From contig VFIW01000089.1 in NCBI GenBank assembly GCA_006386115.1, positions 62,001 through 126,000 on the forward strand: a stretch of DNA of 64,000 bases. The letters run 5' to 3'. Positions 41,406 to 50,584 of the stretch are shown here, piece after piece. Numbering within the stretch: position 1 is the stretch's first letter; each line of letters starts with the position of its first letter. Both the position numbers and the translations under genes were made by a program. The stretch is from Globisporangium splendens (taxonomy: Eukaryota; Oomycota; Peronosporomycetes; Pythiales; Pythiaceae). The notes below the pieces were generated by a model. It did no database searches. It was not told the origin of the DNA and saw nothing but the letters and a program-made list of their open reading frames with translations.

Positions 41406-44246
41406 CTACGAATCGTCTTCGTCATCTGGGGGAAGCGCTTGGTACTCGATGCATTCCTTGTTGACTGACCAGTTGCGTCGCCGCCCGTCTCCGCACGAAA
41501 GGTAGAGTTCGCAGATGTGCGTTGTGCTACTGTGGCACTTCATGGGGGAGTTCCGCTTGCAGCGTAGCTCTTGGACCATGCCTCCGAGCTCGTCCACCCG
41601 CGGGACGATATCTTTGCGCGGCTTGAACGTCAACACGTTGTCGCGAATGTCGCTGGCTTCAACGTCAAATCGGCCGCGCGAGTACAGGAGCCCAGGACCC
41701 GAGAATGACACGGCGCGGGTCTTAGTCTTGGCTCCAACCACTGCCGCCATGGCGCCTCCGAGACTGTGGCCAGTGATCACCAGGTTGTCGCCGACCCGCT
41801 CACGCACTTCTCTCACATGCTTCAGCATCGGCACGTACACGGGCTCCGGCATGACATTCGTAAGTAAACGCATGGACAACAAGTTCACCACGAACGCACG
41901 TGGCAGCTGCTTGAGGAATGGCATGAAGATATTTACAGCCTGCATGATCGTAATGCCAAACCAGTAATGCAGGTCCTCCAAAGCATCGGCGGCCGACGCT
42001 GTGCCGCGCACAGCGATCACAGTCATGTTGATCTCGGCAAAGTAGAGCTCCATCCAGACTTGGTGGTCCGTGCTCTCGTTGTTGCGGGCGACGTACGTCC
42101 AGTTGCCGAGCGCAGTGCCGTTGAAGCGATTCTCCAAGGCGTCTTTCTGCGTCTCGGTCGTGCTCCCGTATGCAGCGTCAGCAATGAGCGCAAAGTCCAA
42201 CACTGTGAGTCCGTCGTAGTCGATTGTGCACGCAGGGTACTCTGCTGCGTGGGGGACGCCGAGCGCCAGAGTCGACGGGCTGACCGAGTCTGCCGTGGTC
42301 TTCGTCAGCACCACGGCCACCTCTGTCCCATTCATGAAAGGCCCGAGCTTGAACGTGCCGCCGCTCACAAATGTACCAATGAGGAACGTCGACGAGAAAA
42401 ACACGAACGAGAGGAAGACGAACGCCTTGACAAAGTGCCGGAACCCGCTTCCGAAGACCTGCGGGAACCGCTGTTGGATCACGCTCGCGAGCATGATCAG
42501 GAAGATGCCCATGATCGGCCACCCGGTGAGGAAGGACCAGATCGACCAGATCGCTGAGAGGATGACGAGAATGAGCAAGATGATCGCCTGCTTGTTGTAA
42601 GACAGGCGATGCCATGGGTTGCGCGACCGCAATCGGGCACGAGCCTCGCGCATGTTTTGCAATCGCTCGGCAAACGTCACAGGCGTCTTCGTTGACGAGG
42701 TCTCATTTTCCGTCGTCGCCAACTCGTCTCGACTCGCGTCTTGCACGTGGATCGAGACGTCGTCGGTCTGTACGCTGCTGCTTTGGTAAGGCTGCTCCAA
42801 AGTGGTGGCCGTGCCAGCAGTAGCGCCATCGTTGGTCTGCTTGGTGTTCTTCTTTCGATCCACACGCTGTTTGAACCACGTCATCGGGTTCACTTTCTGT
42901 CCGACGTGGTGATAAAAACGGAAACCAACGTCCAAGAGCCACAAATGCTCGGCACGTTTGTGACGCTCAAGCTCGTTGATCGCGCGACGTAGCATACGGC
43001 GACGGCGACGGTAGTTGCTCACGAGCACGCGCATCTTGCGGTTGCGACTGCTCCAGAAGTGCGCGACAACCCACATAACCAGGTACACACTTAGAGCCCA
43101 AAAGCCCATCTGCACGTACGCAGTGAACGCCTTCGTGGGTGACCACGAGACCAGGAACTCCAGGATCAGCGCGAGCATCGTGGCGATTTCAAACAGCACG
43201 GGGCAGATCAAGTCGACGATCACAAATGTCGAGATGTCGATCGCAGGACCCTCGTACTCGACTTTCTTGATCAAGAGCGTCGCCGTGACGGCCGCCTTCA
43301 CGCGCTTCCAGCGGTTCACGGCGTTGGTGGTCTGTGGTGCTGTCAACGGCGCCGCGGCGGCTTCTCGCTCGGCGACTTCTTCAAGCTCCTGTTGACGTTC
43401 CCACGCCAGGTCTTCTTCCTCCTTGTCAACGTCCACGAACGGGTCGTCTTTTGCGGTCAGCAGAATCGTATTGCGTAGTCCCGCGATACCGCCGCTTTCA
43501 CCATCCCCCTCACCGCCCTGTGAACCTCGCTCCACGGCGCGTGGGTCTTGCATTTCCTTGCGGTGGCGCAGATAATGGATGACGACGGCGAGCGCGAGGC
43601 GAAAGTTCGGGAGCGAGCCGTCCGTCTTGTCGATGGCATCAGTGAACAGCCGCGTCGATTCCTCGTAAAAGTACGACAAGAAGAAAAGCACGAGCGGGAT
43701 CGAGATGAGCAGCCCGATGGAGCGCGCGATGTAGTAGTCGTCGTATCTGGCGCTCGGCAGGAAGATCGCGAAGAAGAACTCCATGAGCATCGTGAACGAG
43801 AACATGACGATGATCATCACCACGAGGAACGCAAAGTACCCAAAGCGGAACTGGCAGAGCGTGCGGTAGATTCGCAGCCAGCTGTTGGCGTGGTAGTACG
43901 CGTGCAGCTCCTCGAGGCGGCCTTCGTGCGTCGCCATGTTCTGGTCATTCTGGTCGATGTGGTTGAAAAAGCGCGCGGACGTGGACGGCGGCAGCATCTG
44001 CTGCTGCTGCTGCTGCTGGGGCTTGAGCGGCGGTCCCTCGGGGCTCAGCAGGTCGTGCGGCCGCGCGTCGAGCGAGTGCGTGTCCTCGAGCATGGGGAAT
44101 TCCGCAGTGTGCGCGTGGTGGTAGGGCAAAGGCGCCTTGGCGTCGTCCCCCGGCAGCATCTCGTAGCTGCTGAGCTCCGCCAGGCGTTTCTTCCACGACG
44201 CCCCGCGTTTGCGATTGTCCCGGTGGGTTCTGATTTCAGTCGCCAT
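41406..44246 (-). CDS. Multi-pass membrane class-3 lipase
   Basis: 946 residues in one exon. Start ATG 44246 (MATEIRTHRDN); the frame is open upstream but this Met opens the polar N-terminus. There is a poly-Gln run of 7 near residue 85. Several membrane helices lie between residues ~135 and ~380 (FAFLVVMIIVMFSFTMLMEFF, LLISIPLVLFFLSYF and others) and again at ~550-630 (LLILVILSAIWSIWSFL). The C-terminal ~300 residues are a lipase_3 domain: DFALIADAAYG, VIAVRGTAS, the nucleophile elbow NLVITGHSLGGAMAAVVGA, and FKPRKDIVPRVDELGG with the likely catalytic Asp, then a Cys-bearing end with a His. It resembles diacylglycerol-lipase-like enzymes. Substrate not determined. Head-to-head with THOC3. 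Confidence 0.88.
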   Translation of the reverse strand: MATEIRTHRDNRKRGASWKKRLAELSSYEMLPGDDAKAPLPYHHAHTAEFPMLEDTHSLDARPHDLLSPEGPPLKPQQQQQQQMLPPSTSARFFNHIDQNDQNMATHEGRLEELHAYYHANSWLRIYRTLCQFRFGYFAFLVVMIIVMFSFTMLMEFFFAIFLPSARYDDYYIARSIGLLISIPLVLFFLSYFYEESTRLFTDAIDKTDGSLPNFRLALAVVIHYLRHRKEMQDPRAVERGSQGGEGDGESGGIAGLRNTILLTAKDDPFVDVDKEEEDLAWERQQELEEVAEREAAAAPLTAPQTTNAVNRWKRVKAAVTATLLIKKVEYEGPAIDISTFVIVDLICPVLFEIATMLALILEFLVSWSPTKAFTAYVQMGFWALSVYLVMWVVAHFWSSRNRKMRVLVSNYRRRRRMLRRAINELERHKRAEHLWLLDVGFRFYHHVGQKVNPMTWFKQRVDRKKNTKQTNDGATAGTATTLEQPYQSSSVQTDDVSIHVQDASRDELATTENETSSTKTPVTFAERLQNMREARARLRSRNPWHRLSYNKQAIILLILVILSAIWSIWSFLTGWPIMGIFLIMLASVIQQRFPQVFGSGFRHFVKAFVFLSFVFFSSTFLIGTFVSGGTFKLGPFMNGTEVAVVLTKTTADSVSPSTLALGVPHAAEYPACTIDYDGLTVLDFALIADAAYGSTTETQKDALENRFNGTALGNWTYVARNNESTDHQVWMELYFAEINMTVIAVRGTASAADALEDLHYWFGITIMQAVNIFMPFLKQLPRAFVVNLLSMRLLTNVMPEPVYVPMLKHVREVRERVGDNLVITGHSLGGAMAAVVGAKTKTRAVSFSGPGLLYSRGRFDVEASDIRDNVLTFKPRKDIVPRVDELGGMVQELRCKRNSPMKCHSSTTHICELYLSCGDGRRRNWSVNKECIEYQALPPDDEDDS

Positions 44247-44700
44247 TTGTGTTGTGAGTAACCCAAGTGTACCCCAAAAACAGCCGGTAGCCACGCAAAA
44301 CAATGATTGGCTCCGTCGAAAAAGGGTTGGCCAGTCCCTCTTATCCGGATAAACAGCCAAAGGAGCGTAACCCTCGAGGTAAAAAATCAGTTGCACAATC
44401 CTTGATTCTGTCCAAGTGTAACCACCCTTTTGAAAGTCTAATCAGTCGGGTACCGGATATAGGGAGGTTTGGGTTGCAAAAAGGTGACCCATCTCGAAGT
44501 ATTCAGTCCTGCGAACTTTCTCAAATTAGCAGGTTTGTCGAAATTGGGTCGAACTTTACAAAGCGAATTTATCATTCAAACACGAACTTTATTCAAACAC
44601 GAACCTAACATTCAAAAACCTAACTGATGGATGCGAACTTCACAGAGTTACGTTCGGGTGCAGCCCTCTTTGAACTGATGCCAATAGAAAGGAAGCAAGA
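44247..44700. promoter_or_regulatory. Divergent promoter with 17-bp-spaced direct repeats
   Basis: The 450 bp between the lipase and THOC3 is AT-rich. ATTCAAACACGAAC occurs at 44574-44587 and again at 44591-44604, with a partial third copy (ATTCAAAAAC) at about 44610-44619, ending 80-125 bp before the THOC3 ATG. Otherwise no gene is seen. Confidence 0.5.
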
Positions 44701-46072
44701 ATGGAGCCTGCTGCTGCCATCGCAACGAGCGTCAGTACGACGCAGTTGCCCGAGATCTACGGTCACTCGCGAAAGGTGTACGCGCTCGAGTACAACTGCA
44801 ATGGCACGCTGCTCGCGTCCGGCTCGAACGACAAGACCATCCGCGTGTGGTTCGTCGACGGGGTACGTTCCAACCGAGAGAGAGATCCCAAACGGATGGA
44901 AGATGCCAAGCTAACAACTATGCCTATTTGCTCGTTCACCGTAGAACCAAGATCCAAATGAGCTGAGAGGACACACAGACTCGATCCACTCGCTCGCGTG
45001 GGACCCGACGAATCCGCATCGGTTAGCGAGCACGGGCGCGGACAAGACGGTCCGCATCTGGGACACCAAGACCTGCAAAATCGCGCACAGCATCTCGCTG
45101 CAGAGCGAAGCGCTGAACATCGTGTACAGCTACGACGGCAAGTACATCGCCGTGAGCAATCTGGACTGCGTGAATCTGATCGACACGAAGAAGAACCGCG
45201 TCGTGCGCCGCGTGGTGAATCCGTATGAGGTACGTACATGGGGTGGTGTGCGAGGTGTCTGAAGGCAGCTCATTAACCAATTACGCTTGCTTTGTCAGGT
45301 TAATGAAGTTCAGTTCAGCAAGTCGGGCTTCTTGTTCGTTGCTGCGGGTCATGCGGCAGGCTACGGTACTTTTGAGATCATGCGCATTGTTGCTGAACCA
45401 AAGGGCACCCCTTATCTGGAAAACGTGCACAAGGTAAGCAGCATTTTGCACTGAAGTGAGTGCATTTACCATGATATTCTGAGGAAGTGTGTTTAACATT
45501 GTAATTCAAATCCTAGGTCGTGGCACACGCTGGGAGTTGCTTCTGCCTCGATTTCCACCCCTCTGGACGGTGAGCTGCATCTACTTGTTTCTGACGTTGA
45601 TACAACTCCAGTTTATGACTTATCACTTTGAGTTTTCATGGCTAGTTATGTTGCGGTTGGCGGCATTGATTCGCTTGTGAGCCTTTGGGACCTGGAAGAA
45701 CTGTTTTGCGTCCGAACATTCGTCGTAACAACGTACGTATATCCATCACACTGTCTGACTCTCACGTGCAATACGCTCTTCTTGAAACTTACAACCTTTG
45801 TGCTTAATAACAGGTCAAGCATTCGCACGGTTCGATTTAACCACGATGGTCGGTACTTGGCGATCGGCATGGAAGACACGACGCTCATCGTCGTGGAGAC
45901 GGAAACGGGTGCGATCGCCGTGACGATTGCGCTGCAGAATGTGCTGCAGTACCTCTGCTGGCACCCGAGCAAAAACATCCTGGCGTACGTTGGCGACAAG
46001 CCCAGCAGTGAGAAGAATGCGAATCGCGACGGCGTCATCAAGATGGTAGAGATCAAAGACTCGAGTCTGTAA
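44701..46072 (+). CDS. THOC3: THO complex subunit 3 (WD40 repeat)
   Basis: Six exons: 44701-44862, 44945-45229, 45299-45433, 45517-45569, 45646-45732 and 45814-46072; 326 residues, a normal length for THOC3/TEX1. WD40 blades seen: YGHSRKVYALEYNCNGTLLA with DKTIRVW, LRGHTDSIHSLAWDPTNPHR with DKTVRIWDTKT, SYDGKYIAVSN, FCLDFHPSGRYVAVGGIDSL with VSLWDLEEL, VRFNHDGRYLAIGMEDT, and the C-terminal LCWHPSKNILAYVGDKP. THOC3 sits in the TREX complex and couples transcription, splicing and mRNA export in the nucleus. The WHP and VGGIDSLVSLWD signatures favour THOC3 over other WD40 proteins. Confidence 0.93.
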
Positions 46073-46186
46073 TGCGGCAAACAGGGGTGCCTTCGCATGA
46101 ATGAATATACAACCTTCAAGTTGGATACATGGTGAGTCAATCGTATTCCTGTCTAGAAGGTGCTCTCTCTCCACTTCGATTGTTTA

Positions 46187-47694
46187 TCAAGCTGTGTTTT
46201 GAGGAACAGCTGAGAGCAATGGCGCCGTGAGCTGCTGTACATACGCCTCCATTTGCAACCGCGCTCGCGCCACACCAAGATAGCATCCGCATTGCTTCAT
46301 AGTGCCGACTTCTCCGAGTTCCTGCGCCAGCTTGTACGCTTGATCGAATGACCGCACAGCACGTTCGTGATCTCCGACTCGACTTGACAGGAGACCCAGC
46401 TGCATCCACGCAAACACCTCGCCCGGACGGTTGTTGACGGACTGGACCAGCTGCAAGTGCTGGTCCATGCATGCGACGGCAGTCTCCAGGTCATTTTGTC
46501 GGCTCGCAAGCAGTCCGAGGTTCCCAACCGCGAGACTCTGTCCATATGTGCTGTTGAGTCGAATCGCCAAGCGGAGCGCTTCTTGGTGGTGGCGAGCAGC
46601 TTCGTTCGGGTCATTGAGGGATCCATACGTGAGCCCCAAGTTGAGATGCGCGACGAACTTGCCGGCGTCGTCCGCGACGTCCAAGTGCTTTTGGTGGTAT
46701 ACAAGCGCGTGCTGCAGGTTTCGGTTCCCCGCGTCCACGAATTTGGCCGTGTAGATGTACTCACGCGATGCCGAAGACATCAGCTGGTAGTTGACGCCGA
46801 TGCAATTCGCTGCCAAGCCCATGAAAACGCTGTGTTTGGTGCTCTCGCTGATTGAGAGCACGAGCATGTAGCAGTCGATCGCCTTGGAGTAATCCTCCAC
46901 GTTATCGTACGTGATGCCTAAGCTATAAAGGCATTGCATAGGAGCATTAGGCGGCAATTGAGCATGCAGCTTATATATTCTCACACATACCACAAATGTG
47001 CGGCGCATTCAGCATCGTGACGACCAGCACGCTTGCTTGATTCAGCCTACACACAAATAGACAGCACTATGCATATCCCCAGTAGAACACATACACAATA
47101 CAGATAGGGCAAAGGACGAACCAGCATGAGGTATTCTTTGATCAGCTTGGCGGATACCGCGTTGTCTCGTTCTTTCAGCTTCTGCGCCGAGCAGCACGCG
47201 AGCTTGGCTTCGACCTCCGCTCCGTTCTCGAACGAGTGGCGGATCTGGTGCTTGAGCTTGCGCAGCGCAGCCGCATGCGGCACAAATACCGTCTTCCGGA
47301 TGCGTTCGTCCCGCGTGGGAGCCGTCACGCGCGCCGGCGTCTTGATCTAATCAACAGCATACGAGTGAAACTACACAGCGACACCACGGCACCATTGCAG
47401 TAGCGCACAAATCAGCCATACTCACCATTTCAGGCGCGTCAATGCGCTGCGGAATGTCCAGTTGCGGCGCGACCTCTGCGAGCTGCGTGCCTTCTTTCGC
47501 ATTTGCTGCGCTCAGCGTGGAGTTCAAGCTACAAGCCCACACATTATGAGGCACATGCACATCAGCACCACACTGACAAACAGCACAGGGTGGTCATCTA
47601 ATAGACCATACAATGCATTGAAAGGCGCATTCGCGGGCGATTTCGCCGGGGACTTTGGCGGCGACCTGCCCATCTTGAAGTGACTGACGTCCAT
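46187..47694 (-). CDS. Tetratricopeptide repeat protein
   Basis: Five exons (minus): 47694-47612, 47528-47426, 47346-47122, 47046-46991 and 46922-46187; 400 residues. The first ~110 residues are Ser/Pro/Ala-rich (PPKSPAKSPANAP) and then a basic helix. The rest is TPRs with the usual spacing (LGITYDNVEDYSKAIDCYML, HLNLGLTYGSLNDPNEAARH, VGNLGLLASRQNDLETAVAC, WMQLGLLSSRVGDHERAVRS, CYLGVARARLQ). The layout resembles TTC29/GPSM-like adaptors, but no specific family is clear. The first exon is assigned through a GTATGG donor; an ATG at 47673 is an alternative start. Head-to-head with ERV1. Confidence 0.8.
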
Positions 47695-47725
47695 GTGTCG
47701 TTTCAGGTGACTGGGTACTCCTGCT

Positions 47726-47747
47726 ATACCGGTATGGACCGGTATTC
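47726..47747. promoter_or_regulatory. ATACCGGTAT composite element in the TPR/ERV1 divergent promoter
   Basis: ATACCGGTAT at 47726-47735, followed after GG by ACCGGTATT. The whole (TATACCGGTATGGACCGGTATT) equals the first 23 bp of the element upstream of UBA2 with one T missing. It lies 32 bp upstream of the TPR gene start and about 80 bp upstream of the ERV1 ATG. Confidence 0.5.
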
Positions 47748-47823
47748 GCACCTCATAGTTTTCGATGGCGGAGCTGGCATTCAGCATCTTGCAGATCAGA
47801 AGTTGGTGCGGCTGAAGTCAACG

Positions 47824-48543
47824 ACGATGGCGGACGCGAAGGCGGATCCGAACTGCGTGGAGCCCGCGTGCAAGTCCAAGGTGGACATGTTCAAGAGTTT
47901 TATGGGCGGCGGCAGAGGCGCTTCGACCAAGGCGTCTGGCGCTCAGCAAGCCGCGCAAGAAGAGCCTGCGCTACCCAAGGACTGTCCGTTGGGACGCGAG
48001 GAGCTCGGCAATGCGACCTGGGGACTGGTGCACAGCATGTACTTTTGTTGAGATATACTTGTGCCCTCGCGTACTGATCTAACCTTGCGTCGATGGTTTG
48101 CGTGATGTGTTAGCTCCACTCCATGGGCATTTACTATCCGGAGAAGCCCTCGAAGGAGTACCAGGAGAAGACCAAGACGTTCATTGAAGCGTTGGCGCTG
48201 ATGTACCCTTGCGTGCATTGTGCCGAGGACTTCCAGAACGAAGTCAAAAAGTCACCGCCAAAGTAAATCATCGCGCTTTTTTATTTTTTGTTTTTCAATA
48301 TTATGCGCGCAAGAGTTTAACTAACCTTCTGTAATGTATGTGCGCAGAGTGGACTCCCGAACGAGCTTTTCCTTGTGGCTCTGCGAACAGCACAACATTG
48401 TCAACAAGAAGATCGGCAAGCCCGCGTTCCCATGCACGATGGAGAAACTAGACGAGCGATGGAAGAAAGGAAGATCGGCATGCTGGGGCGAAGATGGTGA
48501 CGACGAGGCGATCCCGTCGTCTCTTGGTCAAGACACGGAATGA
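47824..48543 (+). CDS. ERV1: FAD-linked sulfhydryl oxidase Erv1/ALR
   Basis: Three exons: 47824-48027, 48114-48262 and 48348-48543; 182 residues. Seen: PKDCPLGREELGNATWGLLH (joined at the first splice), SMGIYYPEKPSKEYQ, the active-site YPCVHCAEDF (CxxC next to FAD), FSLWLCEQHNIVNKKIGKPA (FAD-binding HN motif) and the structural pair FPC-x16-CW. Erv1 re-oxidises Mia40 in the mitochondrial intermembrane space and passes electrons to cytochrome c. Here an N-terminal C-x4-C (CVEPAC) could be the shuttle pair. Many protists lack Mia40 and use Erv1 alone. The frame has another upstream Met; 47824 (MADAKADPN) is chosen by fit. Confidence 0.93.
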
Positions 48544-48721
48544 GTCCATTTTGCACGAGGACGCATTGAATATGGAGCGAAAAATAAACAAAGCAGCACA
48601 CGGTTTTCATTTTCGGCTTGAATTCTTGCTCAAATGTCTCACAGGACGTTGCCATTTCTTCAGTGAGCGTGATTGGCATTGGTGATGCAATGGATCACAC
48701 TCTTGATTGGGTGTTAGAATG

Positions 48722-49773
48722 CTACAATTCTTCACGTCCGTCTATTTTCTCGCACACTGCATAAACAATCATATCAAAAGGAATATCAGCTTCACCAAAT
48801 CACCAAAATGGACCGCCAGGCTAGTCGACACACCTTTCAGCTCCGTCGTGCACACTCGATCGCGAGCTGGCGCAAAGTTGTTGAAGAACGCATGCGTCAA
48901 CTCGTCTTCGTATTCACCAATAAACGCAGTACACTTGAAATTGGCAATCACACAGACAAACATATACACAACCGATAATGTTAGCAACAAAAATCCCCTG
49001 TAACTGACGTGGCCAAAGACCCGCATACCGTTTCCTTCAGAAGGTTCTTGCTCTTCTTGGTAGTCGATGGAAGTCGAAGCGGAATCTGGTCGCAGATATC
49101 ATCAAGCACCTCGAGAATACGGCCCTACAGTAGATAAATGAACAGTGCGAGCATTTTGTCAGCAACATGATAGCGGGATGCACATTGACGCGATTTCATC
49201 CAGGTGCTTGCGCTCACCTCACTGCGTGAGTACTTGACTTTCTTCTTCTCCTCACTGATCCTGTACACTACATCAAGCTCGTAGTCATCCTTGACACCAT
49301 TTCAATATGTACAAGTCAGCAATGATACAAAATACGCAGCGTAGCATGGCCAGACTCGCACATTCAACTCACTTGTGTGTTGTTCAACTGGGTCTCAATT
49401 TCGTGAACGATCGAGTTGCAGACTGTTGAACCATACAGATACATTTCGTCAATCTCCTCCTTTGCAATCGACAGACTTGCTTATGAAATCATTGGGTAGG
49501 CGCACGTACTGCAGCAGGACGCAGGTTGGGTCTTGCCACCGCAATCCAATTGGGCATAGCCCGCGGCAGCAAAGCGCTTGGAGTGATCCCATCTAATTAC
49601 TCATCATAAAGTAGCCAACCGTTAGCACAAATCAAATAGCACATACACCGCGCCACCTTCGTACACATAGACGCGTATACCGTCAAGTGCGCTCTGCTTA
49701 CCTGCTTGTCCATGCGCGCGCCGCGGGGAGAGAGAGCGCCAGCACCAGCGCACCCACGAGCGACGTCGCGCGC
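48722..49773 (-). CDS. CNPY: Canopy-family ER saposin-like protein (REEL C-terminus)
   Basis: Supported exons (minus): 49459-49373, 49289-49218, 49124-49029, 48933-48834 and 48756-48722. The product includes STVCNSIVHEIETQL, DDYELDVVYRIS, VKYSRSEGRILEVLDDICDQ, CTAFIGEYEDELTHAFFNNF and RVCTTELKVCEKIDGREEL. The Cys spacing, the VxYSRSEGRhxEhLDDhCD block and the EYEDEL block are those of Canopy (CNPY/MIR-interacting saposin-like) proteins, which are ER co-chaperones. The last four residues, REEL, resemble CNPY retrieval signals. Upstream, ATG 49770 opens a plausible signal peptide (MRATSLVGALVLALS) ending at a GTAAGC donor near 49698, and a middle exon near 49594-49512 is likely. I could not join these N-terminal parts in one frame, so the 5' end is tentative. 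Confidence 0.78.
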
Positions 49774-50584
49774 ATTGTCCACGTAATTACTACTGGCTCC
49801 AGCATGGATGCGAGGGTTTCAGTGATGGCCATGAGGTTTTGCGGTCACTAAAAAACCTCATCTTGAAGTTGCACCTCTGGAATGTGATTCGTCTGGATAA
49901 GCTTTCAGAGGGACTTCTAGAAACCGCATCAGAAAGATCCACGTGGCCGCATCCGAACCGACGCGCAAAACTGGACCAGAGAGCGATCTTTTGCGCGATA
50001 GGACGCTGATCTGGATTTGAAATCCTAGTGTTGTGCAGATTTCTTCGATGTGCATGGCTTTGAGCGACTGGTCACACAATGATAACGAACCTTCGAGAAT
50101 GGGCATGAAGGAGTCCTCTTAGAACCCTGCAAGAAACACTATCGTCACTCGCCATGTTGCCGCTGACGAGATCCGCATTTCCATCCTCTCACTTGGCAGC
50201 GATCTTTCCTCATTTGGTGGTTGAACTGAAAGAGCAGACAGACCACAGTGCAGTACCGTGTTTGGTTACATGGAGTTTGAAAAGCATCGAACCCAAAATA
50301 CAAAGCTACCTAATTTGGGCACTTTTGAAGCCAGGATTTAGCCTGATCTCACGCTCTAAACTGGAGTTTCGTTGTTTTTCGATTTTCGAATTTTCCGTTG
50401 ATTTGGGTCGCGCGATGGCACTCACTGTTTTGGGTCGCGACCACAAAGGTTCAAGTCGCTCAGCCAGGTCGGATCGCCTGCACTCATTCTCGATTTGGCG
50501 GCCAAGTTCAAACACCAAGCAAGCTGCCAAGTGCGCGCACGGAGTCAGGAACCCCCTCGAGACCACGCGCAGACGAAGACCAAC
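49774..50584. promoter_or_regulatory. Divergent region between Canopy and GRP94
   Basis: About 0.8 kb with no supported gene. It contains a CCACGTGG palindrome (49939-49946) and an 11-bp direct repeat TTTGGGTCGCG at 50402-50412 and 50429-50439. A clean ERSE (CCAAT-N9-CCACG) was not found. Confidence 0.4.

Noticed and set aside
43990..44030. CTG/CAG microsatellite as a possible separate element
   Set aside because: It encodes the poly-Gln run of the lipase and stays in frame; an ordinary coding repeat. The Gln-rich run near 38090-38110 is the same case.
49858..50106. 82-codon minus-strand frame between Canopy and GRP94
   Set aside because: No motif, no splice partner; lies in the presumed shared promoter.
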